Notes: a model not told the origin generated them from the sequence alone. Shown: positions 1 to 6,224, numbered from the stretch's first letter. The stretch: DNA of 8,905 nt from Anaerolineae bacterium (GCA_030612185.1 JAUWOI010000152.1:1-8905), one strand, 5' to 3'. A program made the numbers and translations.

Positions 1-414
1 CTGGGAGGGCGCATCCGGGCCGGCGACGTGATCGTCATTCGCTACGAGGGACCCCGAGGTGGGCCGGGGATGCGGGAAATGTTGATGCCCACCTCTGCCC
101 TGGCCGGGATGGGGCTGGACGACAAGGTGGCGCTCCTGACCGACGGTCGCTTCTCTGGGGCGACGCGGGGGGCTGCCGTCTGCCACGTCTCCCCGGAGGC
201 GGCTGCCGGTGGCCCGATTGGTCTGGTTCAGGGTGGGGACGAGATCGAATTGGACATTGCCAACAAGCGGCTGACGCTTCACGTCTCCGAAGAGGAGATG
301 GCCCGGCGACGGGAGGGCTGGAGACCACCATCGCCCAGAGTGACCACGGGCTATCTGGCCCGCTACGCGGCGATGGTCGCTTCGGCCAGCGAGGGGGCTG
401 TTTTGAGACTGTAG
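1..414 (+). CDS. ilvD: Dihydroxy-acid dehydratase, C-terminal part (cut by window edge)
   Basis: This is the last 137 codons of an IlvD/Edd family dehydratase; the reading frame is open from base 1. The family converts 2,3-dihydroxy-acids to 2-keto acids in valine, leucine and isoleucine synthesis, in the cytoplasm, with an Fe-S cluster and Mg2+. Visible family signatures are GGPGMREML followed by [16 protein letters not shown], then [11 protein letters not shown] (the serine of FSG is the proposed catalytic base), [15 protein letters not shown], and a typical end, [17 protein letters not shown]. The residue before HVSPEA is cysteine where glycine is usual, a mild variant. Sugar-acid dehydratases (Edd and relatives) share this fold, but the [12 protein letters not shown] and GRFSGATRG wording fits IlvD best. 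The C-terminus is complete, ending in TAG; the N-terminal Fe-S ligands lie outside the window. Confidence 0.93.
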   Translation: MGGRIRAGDVIVIRYEGPRGGPGMREMLMPTSALAGMGLDDKVALLTDGRFSGATRGAAVCHVSPEAAAGGPIGLVQGGDEIELDIANKRLTLHVSEEEMARRREGWRPPSPRVTTGYLARYAAMVASASEGAVLRL

Positions 415-422
415 AATCCGAT

Positions 423-452
423 TTGCGCAATGTGGCATCAGTAGGGTATAAT
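423..452 (+). promoter_or_regulatory. Predicted sigma70 promoter for the PPC-protein/glycosyltransferase unit
   Basis: A TTGCGC box at 423-428 and a perfect TATAAT at 447-452 are separated by 18 bases. Transcription would start near 459, about 40 bases before the TTG start codon at 501. It lies just after the ilvD stop codon, so the next two genes can be transcribed independently of ilvD. This is prediction from consensus only. Confidence 0.55.
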
Positions 453-500
453 TGGCATAACTACTGATAGAGACCACAGCGTAGATTAGGAGGAACAGGC

Positions 501-947
501 TTGCAGACTAGAACGTTAGATGGGTACTATCTGATCCGGCTTGAGCCGGGTGACGAGGTTATCGAGAGTCTCAAACGTTTCGCCGACGAGTATCGAATTG
601 GGTTCGCTGAACTCTGTGCCATCGGTACTTTTCAACAGGTCACATTGGGCTACTTCGACACCATTGCCAACGTTTATCGCAACCAGGTGGTGGAGGAGCA
701 GGTGGAGGTGCTGAACCTGAGCGGGAACATCAGCCGTGGGGAGGATGGCGAACCAATCGTGCATGCTCACGTCACTGTGGGCCGCTCCGACTACCACACG
801 CTGGGTGGGCACCTGGTGGAGGCCACCGTCAACCCGACGCTGGAGATCGTGGTGACCACTGCTCCGGCAACTGTTCATCGCCGTCGTGACCCCGCCACGG
901 GCCTGATGCTGTGGCACCTGGAAGCGACCGAGCCTGCGTGCGTATGA
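501..947 (+). CDS. PPC-domain (DUF296) protein
   Basis: This 148-residue protein is a stand-alone PPC/DUF296 domain, the domain found in plant AT-hook proteins and, alone, in many bacteria and archaea. The bacterial versions form trimers and their biochemical role is not settled. The core is visible at residues 73-118: LSGNISRGEDGEPIVHAH, then VTVGRSDYHTLGGHL and a terminal strand, with the clustered histidines H88, H90, H99 and H104 that characterise the family. No AT-hook is present, so DNA binding should not be assumed. The start is TTG at 501: AGGAGG at 488-493 sits 7 bases upstream and no in-frame ATG is better placed. Its TGA overlaps the ATG of the glycosyltransferase (ATGA), so the two are probably translated together. 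Family assignment is secure; cellular role is unknown. Confidence 0.88.
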   Translation: MQTRTLDGYYLIRLEPGDEVIESLKRFADEYRIGFAELCAIGTFQQVTLGYFDTIANVYRNQVVEEQVEVLNLSGNISRGEDGEPIVHAHVTVGRSDYHTLGGHLVEATVNPTLEIVVTTAPATVHRRRDPATGLMLWHLEATEPACV

Positions 948-1834
948 CCACAAGCGTGAGCGTTCTCATCACCGCTTTTCGCGAAGCGGCGACGGTGGGT
1001 CGGGCCATCGAAGCCTTTCTGCCCCAATTGCCCGCCGATGCTGAGATCCTGGTCGTCTGCCCCGACCCCGCGACGACGGTCGTGGTGGACGATTACGCCG
1101 CCCGCTACCCGGTTGTGCGGCACGTGGCCGATCCCCAGCGAGGCAAGCCGGCGGCATTGGACGTTGGGTTGAGGGCGGCGCGGGGCGACGTCGTCGTGCT
1201 CAGCGACGGGGACGTGGTCGTTGCCGAGGACGCGCTGACCCTGCTACTGGCCCCCTTCGCCGACCAGCAGGTGGGGGCGGTGAGTGGACATCCTGTCAGC
1301 GTCAGCCAACGCGACACAGTGCTGGGCTACTGGTCGCACCTGCTCACCGATGGTATCCACCAGATGCGGCTGGCCCGCGACCGGGCCGGTCAATTCCTGG
1401 TCTGTTCTGGCTATCTCTTCGCCTTCCGCCGTGCGCTGATTGAGCGCGTGTCCGAGGACGCGCTGGCGGAGGACGCTGTGCTCTCGCACCTCATCGCCCG
1501 CCAGGGCTACCGCATCCGCTATGCACCCCGGGCGCACGTCTTCGTCAAGTATCCCACCACCTATCGGGACTGGCTGCGACAGAAGGTCCGCTCCGCTGGC
1601 GGCTATGCCCAGGACTACGTGCGCAAGTCTCCGCTGCGCATGCGCTCGGCCTGGTTGGAGATGCTCAACGGCACGCTCTTGGCCCTGCGTTACCCCCATA
1701 GCCTGCGCGAGTTCCTGTGGACGCTGATCCTCTTCGCCGCCCGGCTACATCTGTGGCTGCTCGTCTTCGTCAATGTGCGGCTGCTGCGTCGCCCTCTGAC
1801 CGCCCTCTGGCAGCGGGTTGAGACGACGAAGTAA
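944..1834 (+). CDS. Family 2 glycosyltransferase with C-terminal membrane segment
   Basis: This 296-residue GT2 enzyme transfers a sugar from a nucleotide-sugar donor to an unknown acceptor, probably a polysaccharide or lipid at the inner membrane face. It opens with the GT-A nucleotide-binding strand VSVLITAFREAATVGRAIEA (residues 5-24). QRGKPAALDVG at 65-75 follows, then SDGD at 87-90 in the position of the DxD metal/sugar site, and LAEDAVLS at 174-181, whose ED supplies the likely catalytic base. RDWLRQKVR (208-216) resembles a reduced Q/RxxRW motif of processive enzymes. One hydrophobic segment at about 256-280 should anchor it, with basic residues after it. I chose ATG 944 over an upstream in-frame start at 911 because it begins exactly at the conserved strand and overlaps the previous stop as ATGA. 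It has no clear Shine-Dalgarno site, in keeping with coupled translation. Confidence 0.87.
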   Translation: MTTSVSVLITAFREAATVGRAIEAFLPQLPADAEILVVCPDPATTVVVDDYAARYPVVRHVADPQRGKPAALDVGLRAARGDVVVLSDGDVVVAEDALTLLLAPFADQQVGAVSGHPVSVSQRDTVLGYWSHLLTDGIHQMRLARDRAGQFLVCSGYLFAFRRALIERVSEDALAEDAVLSHLIARQGYRIRYAPRAHVFVKYPTTYRDWLRQKVRSAGGYAQDYVRKSPLRMRSAWLEMLNGTLLALRYPHSLREFLWTLILFAARLHLWLLVFVNVRLLRRPLTALWQRVETTK

Positions 1835-1876
1835 AGCCTGAAGATATGTAGCGTAACACACAACACGCACGACATA

Positions 1877-1904
1877 TTGTCCAGCTGGGCAGGTGTGCTA
1901 TAAT
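1877..1904 (+). promoter_or_regulatory. Predicted promoter for the unknown gene/pyrophosphatase unit
   Basis: TTGTCC at 1877-1882 and a perfect TATAAT at 1899-1904 are 16 bases apart, and TGC directly before the -10 gives an extended -10 element. Transcription would begin near 1911, leaving a leader of about 75 bases before the ATG at 1986. The leader contains short repeated words (CGTTTCACGTTTCGCG at 1930-1945) but no structure I can assign. Prediction from consensus. Confidence 0.55.
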
Positions 1905-1985
1905 GTGCTCAGTTACGGGTCACGCTTGACGTTTCACGTTTCGCGCCTTCGCAGGGGCGACCATTTGCATAAGGGAGTAAGGCAT

Positions 1986-2750
1986 ATGGCTATCCATCTG
2001 TACTTGTCAATGATACCCGAGGCGCTGATTGCTTCAATGTTGACGCCTGAAGAGTTTGGGGTCTACTATGCAGTTGGGGCTACGAAGAAGGCACGCGGGC
2101 AGGCTATCTTCTTCGAACTCGCTCCAGATTTCAGACATGACTTCTTCCGTATCGAGGAGGGCATCCGGCGTTGTGTGCCCCACGAGGATGGAAGCCCGAA
2201 GCGCTCGATCTACATCTCTGTCTATCGTGCGCTGGAGCATACCCCTTTGGACGTCATCCAGAGGCTCTATCTCGTGACGCAGGATGGGCGGGTGCTGGGC
2301 CTGGAGTCGAGCGAAGAGTTCCCTGAAGATACGGTGGGACTGCATCTTTACCAGGAGATCGCGCCTGTGCATCCCCTCGTGGTCAGCACACTGGGCCCTC
2401 GTAAGTTCTATGAACTCATTGTCAAGAGCCCGACCAGCCTGCTCTCCCTACCGGTGGTCTGTTTCGTAGAACTACGCTTAGGTGAACTGGCCGAGGACCC
2501 TGAGCGCGGCGCTATACGGGATCTGCCTTATTCCAACATTGGGCACGTGCGTCAGTGTTTGGTGGACCTGAGGACCAAGACCGTCCATGCCAAGATGGTC
2601 AACCGTATCCAGCCAGCCTCGTTCCCATATCGTACGATAAAGAGCGGGATTTTTGTGGGGAACGGGGAACGGCTTCTCTGCTTCCCCCTGCCATCGCAGG
2701 AGGATCTGCGCGCCAAACACTACCGCTGGTGGCGCTCCGCCAACATATAG
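1986..2750 (+). CDS. Conserved-looking protein of unknown function, upstream of proton pyrophosphatase
   Basis: I do not recognise a named family. The protein has 254 residues, no signal peptide and no convincing membrane segment, so it should be cytoplasmic. It begins MAIHLYLSMIPEALIASM, followed by PEEFGVYYAVGATKKARGQA (residues 21-40), a well-formed stretch that looks conserved rather than random. Later landmarks are RSIYISVYRALE (73-84), RLYLVTQDGRVLGLE (93-107), an SLPVVCFVELRLGEL segment (154-168) and a tryptophan-rich basic tail, HYRWWRSANI. The frame is open from 1893, but I chose ATG 1986 because GGGAG at 1973-1977 is correctly spaced and the 31 extra codons are low-quality leader sequence. 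It ends 32 bases before the pyrophosphatase gene and shares its promoter, so a link to pyrophosphate or ion metabolism is possible but only guilt by association. Confidence 0.8.
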   Translation: MAIHLYLSMIPEALIASMLTPEEFGVYYAVGATKKARGQAIFFELAPDFRHDFFRIEEGIRRCVPHEDGSPKRSIYISVYRALEHTPLDVIQRLYLVTQDGRVLGLESSEEFPEDTVGLHLYQEIAPVHPLVVSTLGPRKFYELIVKSPTSLLSLPVVCFVELRLGELAEDPERGAIRDLPYSNIGHVRQCLVDLRTKTVHAKMVNRIQPASFPYRTIKSGIFVGNGERLLCFPLPSQEDLRAKHYRWWRSANI

Positions 2751-2782
2751 GTCAATGAACAATGAACAAAGGAGAAGCGGCA

Positions 2783-4867
2783 ATGCTAACATCTCAGCCT
2801 TGGATCTTCGTCGCCATTTTTGCGGGCGCCGTTTCCGTCGGGGTGGCGGCCTGGCTATACCGTTGGGTCCACCGGCAGGATGCCGGGTCCGAGGAAGCGC
2901 AGGAGGTCGCGTCCTGGATTCGGGAGGGAGCGACGGCCTATCTGCGCCGCTTCTACCTGGCTCTCACCCTCGTCGCGGTCGGCATAGGGGTCATTATTGC
3001 CATCGTGTTCAGTTTCGACATAGAGCACCTGGGCACGGGGACGATCCCTCTCGATCCGCTGCGGGGTGGCGCGATGGCTCTGGCTTTCGTGGCCGGCGGA
3101 ATATGTTCTGCCGTCGCCGGGTACATGGGCATGAGCGTCGCCGTGGCCGCCAATGTGCGAAGTGCGACCGCGGCCAGCGAGAGCATTAACCGTGCCTTCA
3201 AGGTGGCCTTCTATGCCGGCTCGGTGATGGGCCTGGCCGTGGTGGGCCTGGCGGTCATCGGTTTGAGTACGATTTATCTCCTTACCCGCAACTCTCAGAT
3301 CATCCTGTGCTTCAGTTTTGGAGCGACGACACTGGCCTTGTTGGCCAAAGCGGGCGGCGGGATCTACACCAAGACGGCCGACATCGCCGCCGACCTGGTG
3401 GGCAAGGTCGAGATCGGCATCCCCGAGGATGACCCCCGCAACCCGGCTGTGATCGCCGATCTCGTAGGGGATAACGTCGGCGACGTGGCTGGCATGGGGG
3501 CGGACGTCTTCGATACCTATGTGGCCAGTACTGTGGCCGTCATGCTATTGGGCGCCTCACTCTTCAAAAATGACGCCGCCCTGCAGGCCAGGTACACTGT
3601 GTTTCCACTGATTCTATGCACGCTGGGTATTGTCGCCTCGCTCATCGGCATCCGGTTCGTGCGCGTGGGCAAGAACGGCAAGCCGGGCCAGGCGCTTAAC
3701 AGAGGGACAGTCATCACCTGTGTGGCCTTTGCCATATTGGTTACTGCCATTGTACTCCTGGGCGATTACAATCTTGGTGTGCTGTGGGCCACGCTGACCG
3801 GGCTCGTCACAGGCGTCGTCATCGGCCTCACTTCCGATTACTTTACCTCTGCGGAGCACCGGCCAGTGATCGAGACGGCCCGAGTTTCCAGTTCCGGCGC
3901 GGCCATCAACGTCATCACGGGCTTCAGTTATGGGCTGATCAGCCTCGTTCCCTCGATTGTCGGCATTGCCCTGGCGACGCTGTTCTCCTATTACCTGGCG
4001 GAACGATTCGGGATGAGCGGCATCTACGGGGTAGGCGTCAGCGCGGTGGGAATGTTGGCCATCAGCGGAATGATCGTTTCCTCCGACGCTTACGGCCCCA
4101 TCGTGGACAACGCGCGGGGCATCGCCGAAATGGCCGGCATGTCGCAGAAGGTGATTGACACGGCCGACGCGCTCGATGCAGCCGGCAACACGGCCAAGGC
4201 TATCACCAAGGGGTTTGCCATCGGCGCCACGGCACTCACCGTCATCGCTCTCTTTGCGGCTTATGCGGAGGTGGTGGAGGCAATAGGTGTGGAACTGACC
4301 ATCAGCCTGCGCCATCCGGTCGTTGTAGTGGGCGTACTGCTGGGGGCCGTGACGCCGCCATTATTCAGCGCGTTCACCATGCTATCGGTCACGGACAACG
4401 CCTTCGAGATGATCAAGGAGATCCGCCGCCAATTCCACGAACGTCCCGGCATCCTGGCGGGCACCGAAATGCCCGACTACGCAGCCTGCGTGGACCTGGC
4501 CGCCCGGGGTGCGCTGATGTCTCTGGTGCTACCAGTTCTTCTGGCAATTGGTCTCCCCGTCCTGGTTGGCTTTGTCCTCGGCCCCGAGGGGCTGGGTGGA
4601 TTCCTGGGGGGCAGTATCTTCACCGGCGTTGTTTTTGCGCTGCTGATGTCTAACGCCGGTGGGCTGTGGGACAACGCTAAAAAGCTCATCGAGTCGGGAG
4701 AGTTCGGTGGCCCGCGCTCCGACGCGCACAAGGCCAGCGTCGTGGGCGACACCGTTGGCGATCCGTTCAAGGACACGGCCGGCCCCTCCATCAATACCCT
4801 CATCACCGTGATGTCGCTGGTGTCTTCCTTGTTTGCCCCGATTATCGCTGCTTTTCACCTGTTTTAG
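2783..4867 (+). CDS. hppA: Membrane-bound K+-independent H+-translocating pyrophosphatase
   Basis: This 694-residue integral membrane enzyme hydrolyses pyrophosphate and uses the energy to pump protons across the cytoplasmic membrane. The length and about 16 hydrophobic segments match the family. The active-site signatures are intact: DIAADLVGKVE at 200-210, EDDPRNPAVIAD at 215-226, DNVGD at 230-234, and near the end HKASVVGDTVGDPFKDTAGP at 649-668 with the metal- and pyrophosphate-binding aspartates and lysines. In GNTAKAITKGFAIG (468-481) lysine and threonine (K472, T475) occupy the two positions that distinguish K+-independent pumps from K+-dependent ones, which carry alanine at the first. 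That also argues against a Na+ pump, as known Na+ pumps are K+-dependent. I chose ATG 2783, with GGAG at 2771-2774, over an in-frame ATG at 2762 whose own Shine-Dalgarno is absent. Confidence 0.96.
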   Translation: MLTSQPWIFVAIFAGAVSVGVAAWLYRWVHRQDAGSEEAQEVASWIREGATAYLRRFYLALTLVAVGIGVIIAIVFSFDIEHLGTGTIPLDPLRGGAMALAFVAGGICSAVAGYMGMSVAVAANVRSATAASESINRAFKVAFYAGSVMGLAVVGLAVIGLSTIYLLTRNSQIILCFSFGATTLALLAKAGGGIYTKTADIAADLVGKVEIGIPEDDPRNPAVIADLVGDNVGDVAGMGADVFDTYVASTVAVMLLGASLFKNDAALQARYTVFPLILCTLGIVASLIGIRFVRVGKNGKPGQALNRGTVITCVAFAILVTAIVLLGDYNLGVLWATLTGLVTGVVIGLTSDYFTSAEHRPVIETARVSSSGAAINVITGFSYGLISLVPSIVGIALATLFSYYLAERFGMSGIYGVGVSAVGMLAISGMIVSSDAYGPIVDNARGIAEMAGMSQKVIDTADALDAAGNTAKAITKGFAIGATALTVIALFAAYAEVVEAIGVELTISLRHPVVVVGVLLGAVTPPLFSAFTMLSVTDNAFEMIKEIRRQFHERPGILAGTEMPDYAACVDLAARGALMSLVLPVLLAIGLPVLVGFVLGPEGLGGFLGGSIFTGVVFALLMSNAGGLWDNAKKLIESGEFGGPRSDAHKASVVGDTVGDPFKDTAGPSINTLITVMSLVSSLFAPIIAAFHLF

Positions 4868-4997
4868 GCGTTGGGTGGATGTGCTGTCCCATCTCGTAGC
4901 CAGCCGTATGGAGTAACAGCATCGTCAGTCGGGCCAGGCAACCGTTGTCATCGGCGGCGTGATGGTGGTTACAGCAGGCGGAGGGATAAGAGGACAG
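4868..4997. other. Gap between convergent pyrophosphatase and mazF genes
   Basis: The 130 bases between the two convergent stop codons contain no reading frame, repeat or RNA gene that I can support. I looked for a bidirectional terminator and found no GC-rich stem followed by a T run on either strand. Confidence 0.4.
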
Positions 4998-5345
4998 TTA
5001 TCTAGACAAAAGCGTGTCAATCTTCTGTAATACCTCACCTATTGTCTCCATTGGCAAGGCGCATATCAATTTGACATCTCTTGCTCGCCAATCCAGACTC
5101 TTCACCTGGTCGGTCAGAATCACTCCTGTCACGGGCATCCCGGCAGGAATCAAAACCTCAAATGGGTACCCCTTGACCTGATTGGTGATGGGGCACAGGA
5201 TGGCCAGGCCAACCTTGCTATTGTAGGCTTCTGGCGAGAGAACGACAGCGGGACGACGTCCAGCCTGCTCATGTCCGGCCTGGGGGTTCAGGGTAATCCA
5301 GACGACATCGCCACGTTGAGGAATATACTCCTTCGGCCCTACCAC
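4998..5345 (-). CDS. mazF: MazF endoribonuclease toxin
   Basis: This 115-residue protein is a MazF/PemK family toxin that cuts single-stranded RNA, chiefly mRNA, at short specific sequences and halts growth unless bound by MazE. It is close to E. coli MazF along its length. Shared landmarks are the opening strand RGDVVWITLNP (residues 11-21), GHEQAGRRPAVVLSPEAYN (24-42), CPITNQVKGYPFEV (51-64) with the catalytic-region threonine, and TDQVKSLDWRAR (78-89). The basic residues R30/R31 and T54 correspond to the catalytic arginine and threonine positions. The start is GTG at 5345-5343; its first codons overlap the end of mazE by 7 bases, typical of antitoxin-first pairs, and the GGGGG run just upstream can serve as the ribosome site. 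It appears full length and undamaged, so I expect an active toxin. The cleavage sequence cannot be read from the protein. Confidence 0.95.
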   Translation of the reverse strand: MVGPKEYIPQRGDVVWITLNPQAGHEQAGRRPAVVLSPEAYNSKVGLAILCPITNQVKGYPFEVLIPAGMPVTGVILTDQVKSLDWRARDVKLICALPMETIGEVLQKIDTLLSR

Positions 5346-5581
5346 ACCTCGCCCCCTACCGCTGGGCCTATGTCAACCTCCCCATGCAAGTTCTCCTCAG
5401 TCACCTGCGCCAAGAGAGTCGCAAGGCTCAACTCGGGCTCAACCACAGGCGTTATGACCAATCTTCCGTCCATCAGCGATAGCTCAATCAGCGAGCTGTC
5501 TTCCAGCCCTACCTCGACAGCAAGGGGCTTGGGAATGCGAAGCGCTAGACTGTTGCCCCATTTCTTCACGCGGGTTTTCAT
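5339..5581 (-). CDS. mazE: MazE antitoxin
   Basis: This 80-residue antitoxin pairs with the downstream MazF. The N-terminal half is an AbrB/SpoVT-like swapped-hairpin DNA-binding domain: VKKWGNSLALRIPKPLA at residues 5-21 and DGRLVITPV at 38-46. The C-terminal half, from SLATLLAQVTEENLHGEVDIG to the final GEVW, parallels the E. coli MazE tail (ITPENLHENIDWG to EVW) that wraps around MazF and blocks its active site. The start ATG has a perfect AGGAGG 7 bases upstream (5589-5594). Dimeric MazE and the MazEF complex normally repress their own promoter; a palindrome suited to that lies at 5591-5614. The stop overlaps the mazF start, so synthesis is coupled. Confidence 0.95.
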   Translation of the reverse strand: MKTRVKKWGNSLALRIPKPLAVEVGLEDSSLIELSLMDGRLVITPVVEPELSLATLLAQVTEENLHGEVDIGPAVGGEVW

Positions 5582-5590
5582 ATCGGCACC

Positions 5591-5614
5591 TCCTCTGTGT
5601 ATCTACAAAGAGGA
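5591..5614. promoter_or_regulatory. 24-bp palindrome, likely MazE/MazEF operator
   Basis: The outer arms are TCCTCT (5591-5596) and AGAGGA (5609-5614). The inner arms are TGTA (5598-5601) and TACA (5604-5607). Ten of twelve base pairs match. The palindrome overlaps the downstream edge of the -10 box, the predicted start site and the Shine-Dalgarno sequence. Because transcription would begin near its centre, the mRNA would carry only half of it; an RNA hairpin is therefore unlikely and a DNA operator for autorepression is the better reading. Confidence 0.6.
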
Positions 5615-5639
5615 TACCATAACTCCCAACGTTTGTCAA
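5611..5639 (-). promoter_or_regulatory. Strong predicted promoter of mazEF
   Basis: Read on the - strand, a perfect TTGACA (5639-5634) is followed after 17 bases by TATCCT (5616-5611). Transcription would start near 5604, about 23 bases before the mazE ATG. The promoter lies inside the 53-codon chimeric frame left by the truncated second toxin, so mazEF does not depend on transcription from the upstream antitoxin. Confidence 0.7.
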
Positions 5640-5643
5640 GATC

Positions 5644-5718
5644 AACCACGAAGGCCGGACGAACAACCCGTACACCAACCTGGCGTTGCTTCACGCCCAC
5701 TGCCACGACCAGATACAC
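5644..5718 (+). pseudogene. Remnant of an HNH domain, group II intron maturase type
   Basis: In one + strand frame these 25 codons read NHEGRTNNPYTN followed by LALLHAHCHDQIH. This closely resembles the end of the HNH nuclease domain that closes many group II intron reverse transcriptases (pattern: H, short loop with paired asparagines, YxNLxLLHxHCHDxxH). The frame is closed by a stop at 5620-5622, so nothing upstream of the motif survives, and no reverse transcriptase or intron RNA domain is seen nearby. It runs antisense through the point where the second MazF toxin breaks off. It cannot be functional. With only 25 residues a chance match is possible, and another HNH family is an alternative, but the HCHD cluster in its correct context is hard to dismiss. 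Confidence 0.5.
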
Positions 5719-5732
5719 ATCGAATCGTTCGA

Positions 5733-6011
5733 CTACCATTCCCACTCTTCCTCGTCCGAAACGGTGGGCCAAACGGTAGGGATAGGAACATCACCATCAA
5801 GCAGCCTATCATCGTCTCGTTCAGCCATTGCCTTGAACTGATCTTCCCAATTGTGACGTGCGCGATACGCTGACCGAACGATAATCTGATCTTGTTGCAG
5901 TTCCAACTCGACTTCCTTTCCCAGGCTCGTCTGATCGAGCAGGCTTTTGGGAATGCGAATACCCTGCGAATTTCCGATCTTGATGATACGAGTCTTCACT
6001 ACGGTAGACAT
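5733..6011 (-). CDS. Orphan MazE-type antitoxin (AbrB/SpoVT domain)
   Basis: This 92-residue protein begins with an AbrB-like DNA-binding domain, VVKTRIIKIGNSQGIRIPKS (residues 4-23), followed by VELELQQDQIIVRS. The acidic C-terminal tail contains RHNWEDQFKAMAERDDDRLLD (52-72) and ends in EEEWEW, the toxin-binding type of tail. It belongs to a different MazE subgroup from the E. coli-like one downstream. The start is ATG 6011 with a perfect AGGAGG 7 bases upstream (6019-6024). In this subgroup the next gene is a MazF toxin; here that toxin is reduced to its first codons, leaving the antitoxin orphaned. It is intact, so it may still bind DNA, neutralise a related toxin elsewhere, or simply be a relic. 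Confidence 0.88.
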   Translation of the reverse strand: MSTVVKTRIIKIGNSQGIRIPKSLLDQTSLGKEVELELQQDQIIVRSAYRARHNWEDQFKAMAERDDDRLLDGDVPIPTVWPTVSDEEEWEW

Positions 6012-6024
6012 AAGATACCCTCCT

Positions 6025-6187
6025 GGTACTACTCACGCTCCCCGTGGTGCGTCATTCCGAGCGAGCGTAGCGAGTCGAGGAATCTCTACTTGCGATGGCA
6101 AGCGTGACCCCGACAGGAGATTCCTCGACTCCCTTCAGTCGCTGCGTTCCTTTCGGTCGCTCGGAATGACGGTGGCTGGGTAGTACC
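6025..6187. repeat. Long palindromic repeat element (MITE-like)
   Basis: The arms are GTCATTCCGAGCGA (6051-6064) against TCGCTCGGAATGAC (6157-6170), a perfect 14-base match. A second arm pair is GAGTCGAGGAATCTC (6072-6086) against its exact complement at 6117-6131. The outermost words GGTACTAC (6025-6032) and GTAGTACC (6180-6187) also pair, or can be read as a near-direct repeat GGTA(C/G)TAC left by insertion. The element encodes nothing. This type of GTCATTCCGAG...GAGGAATCTC palindrome recurs in some bacterial genomes as a dispersed repeat, which I know from general experience. It sits between the Shine-Dalgarno site of the orphan antitoxin and its apparent promoter, so the antitoxin mRNA would carry a large hairpin in its leader. 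Confidence 0.8.
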
Positions 6188-6224
6188 CCCCCCTTGCTGA
6201 TTACAGGATTGCCGAAGTGTATAC

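Larger units (their letters stand above)
5578..5739 (-). pseudogene. Truncated second MazF toxin, continued as a chimeric frame
   Basis: The frame starts with ATG at 5739, overlapping the stop of the upstream antitoxin by 7 bases (ATGGTAG), and reads MVVERFDVYLV, the usual opening of a MazF subgroup that accompanies such antitoxins. After this the toxin sequence stops: the expected strand with the ExxKTRP motif is absent, and what follows (VAVGVKQRQVGVRVVRPAF and on) is the antisense of the HNH remnant. The frame stays open for 53 codons and happens to end in TGA overlapping the mazE ATG as ATGA. At a third of normal length and without catalytic residues, it cannot be a toxin. Whether the peptide is made is unknown; it could at most couple translation from the first antitoxin into mazE. 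Confidence 0.65.

Noticed and set aside
4868..4997. Possible bidirectional terminator between hppA and mazF.
   Set aside because: No stable GC stem with a following T run on either strand.
5271..5873. A 200-codon open frame on the + strand across the toxin-antitoxin region.
   Set aside because: It runs antisense to mazF and mazE, which are well supported. It has no domain, ribosome site or sensible composition.
6186..6193. Run of eight C bases as a possible phase-variable switch.
   Set aside because: It lies in a non-coding leader outside the promoter spacers, so length changes would have no obvious switching effect.
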